A stretch of 64,000 nucleotides of DNA, taken from assembly GCA_049303315.1 (NCBI GenBank), contig JBAQMZ010000029.1:62001-126000 (forward strand). Reading direction: 5' to 3'. The stretch's first letter is position 1. Every line of letters starts with the position of its first letter. Below the pieces are notes generated by a model. That model was given only the letters and a program-made list of their open reading frames with translations, did no database searches and was not told where the DNA came from. Both the position numbers and the translations under genes were made by a program. Below are positions 7,771-16,970 of the stretch, in pieces. The DNA is from Methanoperedens sp049303315 (GTDB taxonomy: Archaea; Halobacteriota; Methanosarcinia; Methanosarcinales; Methanoperedenaceae).

Positions 7771-9096
7771 ATGAGCAACACCGTCATCCGCGTAGAAAAC
7801 CTCTCCAAACAATACCGCCTTGGCACCCTGAACCACGGCACTCTGTACCGTGACCTTCAGAGCTGGTGGGCACAAAAGCGCGGCAGGGAAGACCCCAATT
7901 CCAGGATCGGCACATCAAATCAATCTCAGTCCGATAACGGTAACGACACTTTCTGGGCTTTAAAAGACGTTTCATTCGAAGTTGAAAAAGGCGAAGTGGT
8001 GGGCATAATCGGCAGAAACGGCGCTGGCAAGTCAACGCTGCTCAAGATCCTGTCGAGGGTGACTGCCCCTACAACAGGTGAGGTAAAAATAAAAGGAAGG
8101 ATAGCAAGCCTCCTCGAAGTGGGCACAGGCTTTCATCCCGAACTCACTGGCCGGGAGAACATCTATCTTAACGGCTCGATCCTGGGAATGAAGAAGCGAG
8201 AGATCGATGCGAAGTTCGATGAGATCGTGAAGTTCGCGGAGATAGAAAAGTTCCTGGATACGCCTGTGAAGAGGTATGCAAGCGGGATGTATGTGAGGCT
8301 GGCTTTCGCTGTGGCGGCGCATCTTGAACCTGAGGTCCTGCTGGTGGATGAGGTGCTGGCGGTGGGAGATGCGGCGTTTCAGAAGAAGTGCTTGGGCAAG
8401 ATGGGCGATGTGGCGAGGGAAGGGCGAACGGTGTTGTTTGTGAGTCATAACATGACTGCGGTAGCCACGTTAACCCAGCGCTGTATCGAGCTTTCACGCG
8501 GAGTGCTGAAATCTGGGCCGACTGAGCAAGTCATCCAGCACTATTTGACCGGAGTAAACGACCAGTTTGGCCGTGACGGCTGTTCAGACCTGACGCAGGC
8601 GGACCGGCCCCTGGAAAAAGTCAACCCTCAAACAGCCAGAGCCATTTTTGTCAGAGCCTACTGTCTGGGTGCGGATGGCAAGCCGAGGGGGGTGTTTATC
8701 GAGGGCGAATGCCTGACCATCCTAGCCCAGTTTCAGGTAAGGAAGCCGGTTGAGATCATGGCAATCGAGGCTCCGATCCACACGGCGACGGATACGCGTG
8801 TCTTTGTTATGCTGTCTGAAGTGATTCATGTTTCTCTTCAACCGGGGCTGTATCAAATGAGTATTGACCTGAAGCCGAACTATCTCCGGCCAGGGGACTA
8901 TTATGTGGGTCTCACTATTCGTACGCCATATCTGCAAGATGGGATTGAGCGGGCGCTACAATTCACGATGGAGCCTTCTGCCGAAGTGCAAGATAATATA
9001 GACTGGTCCTATCCCAAGCTGGGGTTTGTCAGATTTCCTTACCGATGGACACACCCAACAGCAGTCTCAAGCTATTCTAACCTGAGTTCTATATGA
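7771..9096 (+). CDS. wzt: ABC polysaccharide exporter ATPase with glycan-binding C-terminal domain (Wzt-like)
   Basis: A 441-residue ATPase. Residues about 1-250 are the nucleotide-binding domain with Walker A GRNGAGKST, the signature YASGMYVRLAF, Walker B VLLVDEVLAVGD and the switch His in VSHN. Residues about 270-430 form an extra domain (IRTPYLQDGIERALQF, PEVMA-like beta-rich sequence) like the C-terminal domain of Wzt proteins that recognises the finished non-reducing end of the polymer. Base composition is visibly more GC-rich than the neighbours, suggesting either conserved host origin or separate import. It partners with the permease just upstream. Confidence 0.93.
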   Translation: MSNTVIRVENLSKQYRLGTLNHGTLYRDLQSWWAQKRGREDPNSRIGTSNQSQSDNGNDTFWALKDVSFEVEKGEVVGIIGRNGAGKSTLLKILSRVTAPTTGEVKIKGRIASLLEVGTGFHPELTGRENIYLNGSILGMKKREIDAKFDEIVKFAEIEKFLDTPVKRYASGMYVRLAFAVAAHLEPEVLLVDEVLAVGDAAFQKKCLGKMGDVAREGRTVLFVSHNMTAVATLTQRCIELSRGVLKSGPTEQVIQHYLTGVNDQFGRDGCSDLTQADRPLEKVNPQTARAIFVRAYCLGADGKPRGVFIEGECLTILAQFQVRKPVEIMAIEAPIHTATDTRVFVMLSEVIHVSLQPGLYQMSIDLKPNYLRPGDYYVGLTIRTPYLQDGIERALQFTMEPSAEVQDNIDWSYPKLGFVRFPYRWTHPTAVSSYSNLSSI

Positions 9097-9109
9097 TTTG
9101 TGTGTTCCC

Positions 9110-9607
9110 ATGATGAAAAAGCAGCCCAAAAGAAAAAGATTTCCCTTTCATCCTGAACTGATTGTCTTTGATTTTGACGGTGTGTTTACCGACAATCGAG
9201 TTTACGTTGACGAAAACGGCGTCGAAAGTGTAGTCTGTAACCGCAGTGATGGGTTGGCCATAGATTTTCTGCGAGATAAAATCCCCTTAGTAATTCTTTC
9301 GACAGAGACAAACAAGGTCGTTGCGAAACGAGCAGAGAAATTGCGGGTCGAAGTTTGGCAATGTCTTTCAGATAAAAAGCAAGCACTGATGGATTTATGC
9401 AACCGACGAAACATCCGACCAGAACGAGTGGTCTTTATTGGCAACGATGTTAATGATTTAGGTGCAATAAAACTCTGCGGGTATTCTATAGCTCCTGCTG
9501 ATGCCCATCCAAGAGTTTTGGCAGAAGTTGATCACGTGCTAGAGAGACGAGGAGGGGATGGTGTTATCAGGGAATTCTGTGAAGTATTCCTGGGGTGTGA
9601 AATGTGA
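9110..9607 (+). CDS. KdsC-like HAD phosphatase / nonulosonate module
   Basis: A HAD-family protein of about 165 residues. Motif I is VFDFDGVFTDN, with both catalytic Asp residues; motif II is LSTETNKVVAKRA; the C-terminal motif is FIGNDVNDLGAIKL followed by PADAHP. This matches KdsC (KDO 8-phosphate phosphatase) and the phosphatase domain fused to some CMP-sialic acid synthetases. The ATG at 9110 is preferred over the upstream TTG. It lies directly before the NeuB-like synthase, so it most likely dephosphorylates the 9-phosphate of a nonulosonic acid precursor. The exact substrate is inferred. Confidence 0.82.
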   Translation: MMKKQPKRKRFPFHPELIVFDFDGVFTDNRVYVDENGVESVVCNRSDGLAIDFLRDKIPLVILSTETNKVVAKRAEKLRVEVWQCLSDKKQALMDLCNRRNIRPERVVFIGNDVNDLGAIKLCGYSIAPADAHPRVLAEVDHVLERRGGDGVIREFCEVFLGCEM

Positions 9608-9649
9608 AGAATGTTTATATATCACCAGACAGGCTAAGGAGGAGGAAAT

Positions 9650-10501
9650 ATGTATAGTTTAATTATTGCCGAAATAGGTATTAATCATAACGGACAGCTT
9701 GACATCGCTAAGAAGCTGATTGACGTGGCCAAAGATGCTGGCTGTGATGCAGTAAAGTTCCAAAAACGCACGACATATCTCGTATATTCGAAGGAGTTCC
9801 TCGATTCTCCGCGTGAAAGCCCTTGGGGAACCACCCAACGTGACCAAAAAGAAGGGCTTGAGTTTGGCCAAGAGGAATACGAGGAGATAGATCGATATTG
9901 CCGTAGAAAGGGCATCTATTGGTTTGCTTCTGCATGGGACATCGAAAGTCAGAAGTTTCTACGTCAGTTTGACCTGAAGTACAACAAGATAGCATCGGCC
10001 ATGATTGTCTATGAAGACTTACTCAGGGAGGTTGCCTCTGAAGGTCGTTATACGTTCATTTCCACTGGGATGAGCACTATTGACAAGATTGACAAGGCTG
10101 TGGAGATCTTCCGAGAAGCTAATTGCCCCTTTGAACTGATGCATTGCGTATCAACATATCCAATGGATGATAAAGATGCTAACTTAAATTGCATAAAGAC
10201 TCTGCGCGAACGTTACGGTTGCAAGGTGGGCTACAGTGGACACGAAGTTGGATTGGTAGTATCCTTTGGAGCAGCAGCGTTTGGTATTACCTCGTTGGAA
10301 AGGCACATTACATTATCACGTGCTATGTACGGCTCCGACCAGGCGGCCTCCGTTGAACCTAGCGGACTGCATATGTTAGTGGGCGGAGTCCACAAGATTC
10401 AAGCAGCGCTGGGAGATGGTGTGATTGGCATGATTGAGAAGGAAGTATCGGTAAGCAGAAAGTTACGAGCACATATACCTTTCCAAATGAAGGATGAATA
10501 A
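9650..10501 (+). CDS. NeuB-family nonulosonic acid synthase lacking the SAF domain
   Basis: A 283-residue TIM-barrel enzyme of the NeuB family, which condenses phosphoenolpyruvate with an amino-hexose to give a sialic-acid-like sugar. It shows AEIGINHNGQ, DAVKFQKRT, FISTGMSTI, MHCVSTYP and GYSGHEVG, all family landmarks. An AAGGAGGAGG site precedes the ATG. Family members are usually about 335-350 residues because of a C-terminal SAF/antifreeze-like lid that reaches into the partner active site; this protein ends soon after the barrel. It is followed without a gap by a methyltransferase whose ATG overlaps the stop codon. It may be a divergent subgroup or depend on a partner for the lid. Confidence 0.88.
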   Translation: MYSLIIAEIGINHNGQLDIAKKLIDVAKDAGCDAVKFQKRTTYLVYSKEFLDSPRESPWGTTQRDQKEGLEFGQEEYEEIDRYCRRKGIYWFASAWDIESQKFLRQFDLKYNKIASAMIVYEDLLREVASEGRYTFISTGMSTIDKIDKAVEIFREANCPFELMHCVSTYPMDDKDANLNCIKTLRERYGCKVGYSGHEVGLVVSFGAAAFGITSLERHITLSRAMYGSDQAASVEPSGLHMLVGGVHKIQAALGDGVIGMIEKEVSVSRKLRAHIPFQMKDE

Positions 10502-11370
10502 TGACCTTAATTAGCAAATGCTACCTTTGTGGCAGTTATGATTTCGACACCGTACGTGGAACTGTACGTGATAAACCCGAACTCTCAATAAAGAAGTGTA
10601 GGAGTTGTGGGTTGGTTTTCCTTGCGTCTTTTGAGCACATCCAGGAGGGTGTGTACGAGAACTCTGATATGCACAAAGGGGGTCCAGATATTGATATCGA
10701 TGCTTGGATGCGTGAAACAACGAAGGACGATCAGCGTCGATTCAATTATTGCCTTCCATTCGTTTCTGGTAAAAGGGTTTTAGATTTTGGGTGTGGACAC
10801 GGTGGCCTTTTAATACGCTTGAAAGGTATTGCTGAAACCGCAGTGGGGGTAGATCGAGAAAATGCTTTGGTGCCCCATTTTCGCGAACATGGTATTCCCT
10901 TCTCACGATCTTTAGATGAGGTAGAAGGTCCTTTTGATGTTATCACACTTTTCCATGTGTTAGAGCACTTGGAAGATCCAATGGCGATTCTACTTGAACT
11001 TAAGGACTTACTGGCGCCGGGAGGGCAGATTCTTATTGAAGTTCCCAATGCAAACGATGTTCTGCTTCAACTTTATGATTGTGAGGCATTTTCAAACTTC
11101 ACTTACTGGAGTTTTCACCTATTCTTGTATACTGCGGAAACATTATCGAGGCTTTTTCGCCAGATAGGAGCATCAATACGTTATATCAAACATATTCAAC
11201 GTTATCCTTTGTCTAACCATTTGTACTGGTTGGCCAAGCAGAAGCCAAAGGGACACCATGAGTGGAGTTTTCTTGATTCGCCAACGCTATGCGAGGAGTA
11301 TGAAAGACAATTAGCTTCTATCGGCATGACGGATACTCTGATGGCGAGTGTTTCTTTTGCAGAGGCGTGA
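10501..11370 (+). CDS. SAM-dependent methyltransferase with N-terminal zinc ribbon
   Basis: A 289-residue protein. Residues about 6-36 hold paired cysteines (CYLCG and CRSCG) typical of the small zinc-binding head of sugar methyltransferases. The class I methyltransferase domain follows with VLDFGCGHGGLLIRL (SAM motif I), then FDVITLFHVLEHLEDP and GGQILIEVPN. The start overlaps the neuB-like stop by one base, so translation is coupled. Probably methylates the nonulosonic acid or a precursor; the acceptor is unknown. Confidence 0.85.
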   Translation: MTLISKCYLCGSYDFDTVRGTVRDKPELSIKKCRSCGLVFLASFEHIQEGVYENSDMHKGGPDIDIDAWMRETTKDDQRRFNYCLPFVSGKRVLDFGCGHGGLLIRLKGIAETAVGVDRENALVPHFREHGIPFSRSLDEVEGPFDVITLFHVLEHLEDPMAILLELKDLLAPGGQILIEVPNANDVLLQLYDCEAFSNFTYWSFHLFLYTAETLSRLFRQIGASIRYIKHIQRYPLSNHLYWLAKQKPKGHHEWSFLDSPTLCEEYERQLASIGMTDTLMASVSFAEA

Positions 11371-11375
11371 TAACT

Positions 11376-12152
11376 ATGAAATTGTATGACTTACGCAATG
11401 CCCCCAAGTGTCCATATGGCGACTTAAAGTGGAATAAATACTATTGGGAGTATCCTCGGGATGTACCCACTTATGAGAGTGATTATTGGGGATCGGTCAA
11501 AGACCCTGATGGGCAAGTACGAAATATGCAGTCTGAGGAGGAATGGGAAAAGCAGATTGAAGATCTTAGATTTATCATTGGCAAAATCCATGAACTTCCT
11601 GCTGGGAAGATACTAGATATCGGTTGTGGCCCGGGATTTCTGCTGTCTGTGGTAGATGCTAGCTGGGTAAAACACGGTGTTGATGTTTCCAGTGTAGCTA
11701 TGGAGTCGGCCCGAAAGTTCGCTATCGTAAAGAAGGGCGAGTTCCCAGATTTAGGTTACGAACAAGACTATTTTGATGTTGTTGTTATGAATCATGTTAT
11801 TGAGCATGTTCCTAATCCAGTAGCGTATGTTCAGGCGTGTCGGCGAGTATTAAAGCCGAAAGGCATATTTATTGTGGCCACCCCTGACTTCGATTCAGGC
11901 TGCGCCAGGTTCTTTAACAACAATTATCGTATGCTTCATGACAAAGGACACATAAGCTTATTTACAAGTTTTTCGTTAGTCAAGATGCTGGAGGATTTTA
12001 AATTCCGCGTCTTGGAAGTGGAATACCCCTTTTTCGAAACCAGATGGTTCACCAAAGAAAATCTGCTGCGTATGTTGGATAATTTAAAAGTGTCTCCACC
12101 CTTTTATGGTAATCATGTTATTGTTTTAGCAGAGAAGCCAAAGTTCATCTGA
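11376..12152 (+). CDS. SAM-dependent methyltransferase
   Basis: A 258-residue class I methyltransferase. Motif I is ILDIGCGPGFLLSV, post-I region HGVDVSSVAMESA, and FDVVVMNHVIEHVPNP and GIFIVATPDFDSG are further conserved strands. The ATG at 11376 is used; the GTG nine bases earlier overlaps the previous stop and is a possible alternative. No zinc head is present, unlike the gene upstream. Role in glycan methylation is inferred from position within the nonulosonic module. Confidence 0.83.
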   Translation: MKLYDLRNAPKCPYGDLKWNKYYWEYPRDVPTYESDYWGSVKDPDGQVRNMQSEEEWEKQIEDLRFIIGKIHELPAGKILDIGCGPGFLLSVVDASWVKHGVDVSSVAMESARKFAIVKKGEFPDLGYEQDYFDVVVMNHVIEHVPNPVAYVQACRRVLKPKGIFIVATPDFDSGCARFFNNNYRMLHDKGHISLFTSFSLVKMLEDFKFRVLEVEYPFFETRWFTKENLLRMLDNLKVSPPFYGNHVIVLAEKPKFI

Positions 12153-12172
12153 AAAAGAGAAAGGATATTGAA

Positions 12173-13171
12173 ATGAAAATTGTGCGAATTATTCTATTCG
12201 GTGGTAATCGCGCATTACTCCATGTTGCCCTTGATGCTAGAAAACGCAATCTCGAAACGATTATTTTTACGGATGAGTTTCGTTTAGGCATGCTGATCAA
12301 TAAGGTTGGTACCCTTAAGCAAAATCTCGAGAAAGAAAATATCCCGTATGTTAAGAGAGAAACAATATCGAAGGATTTGATAGCCAAATACGTCGTTGAG
12401 GGCACAATGGGGTTTTCCATAGCGACCTTTTGGATTTTCAAAAAGGATGTTATTGAATTATTCGATGGTGGCATGTTCAATTACCATGCTGCAAGGCTTC
12501 CAAAGGAGAGAGGAGGAGGCATAATCACACAAAAGATCCTATCTCGATCTAAAATGGGTGGATTAACTATTCATAAGATTGTGCCTGGTATCGATCAAGG
12601 CGATATTGTAATGGCCAAAGAATTCCTGTTCCCTGAAACGTCCCGTATTCCGCTTGATTATTTTAACCATATGGAAAAGATCGAAGTGGAACTCTTGAGT
12701 GAGTTTTTAGATGCAATTGATAAAGGGGACGAGTTGAGATCTATACCTCAGATTGAAACCTATAGCATTTACTGGCCGGTAATCAACTCGATCCTCAATG
12801 GTTATATAAATTGGGATTGGTCAGTCGATGATATTGAGCTGTTCATATGTGCATTTGATGATCCATATGAGGGAGCATCAACATTTTATCGTGGAAGGAA
12901 GGTTCACCTGAAGAAGTGTTTTTACAGTGGAGATGAAGGAGATTTCCATCCTTTCCAAGCCGGCATTGTTCTACGTAACCATGAAGGAAATATCCTTATA
13001 GCTGCTGAAGGTGGGAGTTTAATTGTTCAGGAAATTTTCGACGAGAATGGCAACCAAATTAATGATTCCATAAGAGTTGGAAATAGGTTTTACACGCCTT
13101 ATGATGTTTTAGGTAAGGCAAAGCAAGAAAAGGTAGTTTATGGGCCAAGTGGCCTTGCTACTGGTCACTAA
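12173..13171 (+). CDS. Formyltransferase-family protein (sugar N-formyltransferase-like)
   Basis: A 332-residue protein of the methionyl-tRNA formyltransferase fold. The catalytic Asn-His pair appears in MFNYHAARLPKERGGG and the catalytic Asp in GIDQGDIV, both at the expected spacing. The C-terminal part is unlike a tRNA-binding domain and instead has a beta-rich region (KVHLKKCF, GIVLRNHEGNILIA). Such enzymes move a formyl group from N10-formyltetrahydrofolate to a 3- or 4-amino sugar. A DegT aminotransferase that could supply an amino sugar lies 1.8 kb downstream. A true Met-tRNA role is unlikely in Archaea, which do not formylate the initiator. Confidence 0.78.
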   Translation: MKIVRIILFGGNRALLHVALDARKRNLETIIFTDEFRLGMLINKVGTLKQNLEKENIPYVKRETISKDLIAKYVVEGTMGFSIATFWIFKKDVIELFDGGMFNYHAARLPKERGGGIITQKILSRSKMGGLTIHKIVPGIDQGDIVMAKEFLFPETSRIPLDYFNHMEKIEVELLSEFLDAIDKGDELRSIPQIETYSIYWPVINSILNGYINWDWSVDDIELFICAFDDPYEGASTFYRGRKVHLKKCFYSGDEGDFHPFQAGIVLRNHEGNILIAAEGGSLIVQEIFDENGNQINDSIRVGNRFYTPYDVLGKAKQEKVVYGPSGLATGH

Positions 13172-13356
13172 ATACTGCTTCAATGAAATAGGGCTTGATA
13201 GGATTTTAGCAGTAACTCCCTCAGATAACCTTGTATCCATTAATGGCCTGAAACGTATCGTTTTCTGCCAGGAAGGATGTTTGCGGAAGGATTAAATACG
13301 ATGGTACCCTTTCTGACGGAGTCATATTAAGCTTACTCAAATCTGAATATTTATAG
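13152..13356 (+). pseudogene. Decayed GNAT N-acetyltransferase, 3' fragment
   Basis: In one frame from 13152 the sequence reads KYCFNEIGLDRILAV, PSDNLVSINGLKRIVF and CQEGCLRKD before a TAA at 13293. This is the C-terminal half of a RimJ/RimL-type GNAT acetyltransferase (pattern: F-ELGL-RI, N-SI, GF-EG-LR). In another frame it continues YDGTLSDGVILSLLKSEYL to a TAG at 13354, matching the usual tail of these enzymes. So the gene is truncated at its 5' end and frameshifted. It overlaps the end of the formyltransferase gene, suggesting a deletion joined the two. Confidence 0.7.
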
Positions 13357-13375
13357 AATGTGAGGAGGAACAATT

Positions 13376-14890
13376 ATGCGCGACATCCGAGTGTTATTTC
13401 TTTATCCCAACTCACGCAAGATGAGCTTAGTGCCGCCATCCATTGCTCTACTTTCTCAACTATTGAAGGATCGAGGCTTCAAGGTCGATCTATTTGATAC
13501 GAGTTACTACGCTATTGAAGGTTTTTCCGGTGATTCTGACAAAGCGAACCTAGCAGACTTGGTGACACGGCCATTTAATCTAGATGAGAAAATAGAGTTG
13601 AAACAGAATAATGTATTTGAAGACTTGAATCGCAAAGTGGAGGAGTTTGGACCGGACTTAATAGCCGTTTCCGCGGATGAAAGTACATTTCTTCTCAGCA
13701 TTCACTTACTCAAAGCAATCCGACACCGTGGTATTCTAACGATTCTTGGCGGTGTATTTGCTACTTTCGCCCCGGAACGAGCAATTAGATATCCTGAAAT
13801 TGATATAATCTGCGTTGGTGAAGGCGAGCAGGCACTGGTTGAACTGTGTGAGCGATTGCGTCATGGCGAAAATTACTTGAATGTGACCAACTTGTGGGTC
13901 AAGCAGAAAGATGGCCACATTGTACGGAATTCAATGGCCACACCTATAAACATAGACACCAATCCACTGCCTGATATTGGAATTTTTGAGGAAAGTCGAC
14001 ACTACCGTGCGATGGCTGGTAAGATTTATCGAATGATGTCAGTTGAGACACACCGTGGATGTCCCTTTACATGCGCTTTTTGCAATACCCCCGCACAAAA
14101 CAGACTTTATCGGAGCGAGACAAATCGTAACTACGTACGTAAAAAATCTATGGACAAAGTTCATGAAGAACTCGTATACTATCGTGACATCTGGAAAGCC
14201 GAGTACATCTTTTTTACGGCCGACACATTTTTTACTTACTCCAATCATGAGATTGATGAGTTTTGTGAAATGTACTCAGATATCAGGATACCGTTCTATT
14301 GCAATGCACATCCCAATACCATCACTGAGTATAAGGTGAAGCGACTGAAAGAAGTGGGTCTACATCGTTTGGGCGTAGGGATCGAACATGGCAACGAGAA
14401 ATTCAGGCGAGAAGTCGTTAATCGTCATTATTCGAATCAAGATGTTATTAAGGCGTTGCAAATTCCTAAAAAATATGGTGTTCCATTTAGTGCCAACAAT
14501 ATCATTGGGTTTCCTGACGAAACGTATGAACTTGCGATGGATACAGTGGAACTGAATCGCCAGGTTGGTGCTAATGACGTGAGTTGCTCTATATTTCAGC
14601 CATATTACGGTACAGCGTTGCGAGAGCTTGCCGTCAAACAGGGTTATCTTGATCCCGATGCCATTGCACCCACGAATACCGACAATTCAGTTTTAGAGAT
14701 GCCTTCCTTCTCACGAGAACGAATTCGCGGACTGAGACGCACATTCGTGATGTATGTCAGATTTCCTAAGAGTCGGTGGAACGAAATTCGTGTAGCTGAA
14801 CAACTCACGCCCGAAGGTGATGCAATATGGGCCAAGTTGCGTGACGAATTTGTGGCTACATTTATTAACACCCAAGATAGTAGTAAATAG
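13376..14890 (+). CDS. B12-binding radical SAM protein
   Basis: A 504-residue protein with the same plan as the other radical SAM proteins here. N-terminal cobalamin-domain features are VPPSIALLSQLLKDRGFKVDLFDTSY, ILGGVFATFAP and CVGEGEQALVEL. The radical SAM core has THRGCPFTCAFCN with the CxxxCxxC ligands and an extended loop after it. The ribosome-binding site GTGAGGAGG lies just before the ATG. It sits between formyltransferase and aminotransferase genes; a sugar-modifying role is inferred, and the substrate is unknown. Confidence 0.87.
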   Translation: MRDIRVLFLYPNSRKMSLVPPSIALLSQLLKDRGFKVDLFDTSYYAIEGFSGDSDKANLADLVTRPFNLDEKIELKQNNVFEDLNRKVEEFGPDLIAVSADESTFLLSIHLLKAIRHRGILTILGGVFATFAPERAIRYPEIDIICVGEGEQALVELCERLRHGENYLNVTNLWVKQKDGHIVRNSMATPINIDTNPLPDIGIFEESRHYRAMAGKIYRMMSVETHRGCPFTCAFCNTPAQNRLYRSETNRNYVRKKSMDKVHEELVYYRDIWKAEYIFFTADTFFTYSNHEIDEFCEMYSDIRIPFYCNAHPNTITEYKVKRLKEVGLHRLGVGIEHGNEKFRREVVNRHYSNQDVIKALQIPKKYGVPFSANNIIGFPDETYELAMDTVELNRQVGANDVSCSIFQPYYGTALRELAVKQGYLDPDAIAPTNTDNSVLEMPSFSRERIRGLRRTFVMYVRFPKSRWNEIRVAEQLTPEGDAIWAKLRDEFVATFINTQDSSK

Positions 14891-14977
14891 TATTTTGCAT
14901 GGCTACTAAATTCTATGCTTCTCTGCCCGATCAATTTCAGAAGCGATACCATTGAATAGATTATGGAGGATATGCTT

Positions 14978-16168
14978 ATGACTGGTGTTAATCCATACGG
15001 CAAATTCATCGGGAACGAACTGAAATACATAACCGAGTTTCTCGACTCAGAGAACCCGAGAAACAAAGAGGAACCTTGGGTTAGAAGGTTTGAGAAAGCC
15101 TTTGCAGAGCGATTTGGGATGAAGTACGCCATCGCACACAATTCCGGTACTTCTACACTGCACAGTTGCCTGGTTGCGGCCGGCGTTAGTCAGGGTGATG
15201 AAGTCATCATGCCAGCGCAGACGGTATCAATGCTGGCGTTCGTCACGCTCGTGCAGAAGGCGGTTCCGGTGTTTGCAGACATTGACCCCGACACGTTGAA
15301 TGTCTCTCCAGACGATGTCGAACGCAAAATAACGAGTAAGACGAAAGCCATCATAGCCGTTCATATGCACGGCTTGCCGGCTGATATGGATCCAATCATA
15401 GAGCTGGGACGCAAGTACAGTATTGCTGTTATCGAGGATAGCGCCCAATGCATGCTCGGATTCTACAAAGGGCGTTTGGCCGGAACAATCGGAGACATGG
15501 CGAGTTTTAGTTTCGAAGCCAAGAAACATGTGTCTATTGGCGAGGGGGGCATGGTGCTCACCAACGATAAGGATTATGGCACAAAGATTCGCAAGTTTGG
15601 AGGCTTGGGGTACAAGACTCTTGCCGCCGGAGCCGGTCTGCGCCAATTGCTGCCTGCGGAATTTCAAAACCCGAACTATAAGAGGCATGATATGGTGGGG
15701 CTGAACTATCGAATGCCAGAAATCTGTGCAGCCTTGGGACTGTCCCAATTTGAGCGAGTAGATTTTCTGGTCGAGAGACGGCAGGAGGTAGCAAAGTACT
15801 TTCTTGAGGCGTTGGAAGGCTGCGCCTGGATAATTCCGCAGAAAGTCCCGAAAGGATACGTCCACAGCTACTGGACCTTTACCGCCAAATATGAGGGTCA
15901 CGATGCTTATGGAGTTCCTTGGACGAAGTTCTATGAACTATACAAGGAGAATGGCGGCGATGGTTTCTATGGTGGTCTGAGCGTGACATATGAGGAGCCC
16001 TTCATGCATGCCTACCGGGACAGAGGTAACTACGAGAAAGGTATTTGTCCTGTGGCGGAATCTGTTCAGCCCAAAATGATGCAGTTCAAAACAAATTACA
16101 GAAATCTAGAGATTGCCAGGGAGAAGGCAAGGGCTTTGACCAAAACCATTAACGAGATTGAAGGATAG
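14978..16168 (+). CDS. DegT/DnrJ/EryC1 aminotransferase
   Basis: A 396-residue PLP enzyme. The Schiff-base lysine is present in SFEAKKHVSIGEGG, unlike the ColD-like gene at 3 kb. Other landmarks are AIAHNSGTSTLHSCLVAAGV, VHMHGLPADMDPI and the VIEDSAQ strand with the PLP-binding Asp. GGAGG at 14966 positions the ATG at 14978 as the start; two in-frame ATGs lie just upstream. It probably transfers an amino group to a keto-sugar in the nonulosonic-acid-like pathway. It is more GC-rich than the radical SAM gene before it. Confidence 0.87.
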   Translation: MTGVNPYGKFIGNELKYITEFLDSENPRNKEEPWVRRFEKAFAERFGMKYAIAHNSGTSTLHSCLVAAGVSQGDEVIMPAQTVSMLAFVTLVQKAVPVFADIDPDTLNVSPDDVERKITSKTKAIIAVHMHGLPADMDPIIELGRKYSIAVIEDSAQCMLGFYKGRLAGTIGDMASFSFEAKKHVSIGEGGMVLTNDKDYGTKIRKFGGLGYKTLAAGAGLRQLLPAEFQNPNYKRHDMVGLNYRMPEICAALGLSQFERVDFLVERRQEVAKYFLEALEGCAWIIPQKVPKGYVHSYWTFTAKYEGHDAYGVPWTKFYELYKENGGDGFYGGLSVTYEEPFMHAYRDRGNYEKGICPVAESVQPKMMQFKTNYRNLEIAREKARALTKTINEIEG

Positions 16169-16212
16169 GGAATCACTTGTCATATATTGAAATCGATAGA
16201 CATGGAGGAAAA

Positions 16213-16941
16213 ATGCATATACCGGCGTTTATCACAGTACGAACGACCTCTTCTCGATTGCCAGGGAAATGCCTTCTACCTTTCGGGGAAGGCAATGTTT
16301 TGGAGCATGTCATTCGCAGAGCGAAGTTCTTTGAGCTGGACCCAATTGTCTGCACAACAGATCAGGATGAGGATGATGTGATCGAAGAGCTTGCTACACG
16401 AGAGGACGTTAAATGCTTTCGGGGGCATCCAATTCATAAGTTAAAGCGTTGGCTTGACTGTTGCGATGCATTTGGGTTGACAGCTTTTCACACGGTAGAT
16501 GCAGATGATCCGTTTTTCGATGGAAATTTAGTTCGCAAGAGCTTTGCCTTGCTTGCCGAAGGGTATGATGTTGTGGCTCCTACGGATTCTTCGAGTATGG
16601 GAAGCGCCAGTGTAGGGTATTCATTGACCCGCAATATCGTGGCCGAAGCCTGTGCGTTGACGGATTCTGAGGATACCGAGATGATGTGGTACTATGTGGA
16701 AAAGGTGCCTGGACTTCGAAAGATCAAGCTGCAGGAAGAAGATGCCAACCCTTTTCAGATCCGGCTTACTCTGGACTATGAAGAAGATTATTGGTTGCTA
16801 CGTACTGTTCAGCGCATATTGGGAACTTATGCCCCGCGTAAGGAAGTTGACAATCTGTTTCGCCGAAACCCTGATCTTTTCCAGATTAACTGGTTTCGCA
16901 ATCAAGAATGGAAGGAAGGACAACTTGCCAAGAAGATCTAA
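16213..16941 (+). CDS. SpsF/NeuA-like cytidylyltransferase
   Basis: A 242-residue nucleotidyltransferase of the CMP-KDO/CMP-sialate synthetase fold, SpsF subgroup. The N-terminal FITVRTTSSRLPGKCLLPF is the CTP-binding signature; CTTDQDEDD and VDADDPFFDG carry acidic metal ligands. The ATG at 16213 follows GGAGGAAAA and is preferred over an upstream in-frame TTG. It likely activates the nonulosonic acid with CMP, or works on a related acidic sugar. Its presence beside the NeuB-like and PtmA-like genes supports one pathway. Confidence 0.8.
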   Translation: MHIPAFITVRTTSSRLPGKCLLPFGEGNVLEHVIRRAKFFELDPIVCTTDQDEDDVIEELATREDVKCFRGHPIHKLKRWLDCCDAFGLTAFHTVDADDPFFDGNLVRKSFALLAEGYDVVAPTDSSSMGSASVGYSLTRNIVAEACALTDSEDTEMMWYYVEKVPGLRKIKLQEEDANPFQIRLTLDYEEDYWLLRTVQRILGTYAPRKEVDNLFRRNPDLFQINWFRNQEWKEGQLAKKI

Positions 16942-16970
16942 TCTGGAAGAAAGCGAGGGAACGAAGATTA

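Noticed and set aside
12145..12480. 111-residue minus-strand frame at the formyltransferase start
   Set aside because: It overlaps the catalytic region of the plus-strand gene and has no independent support.
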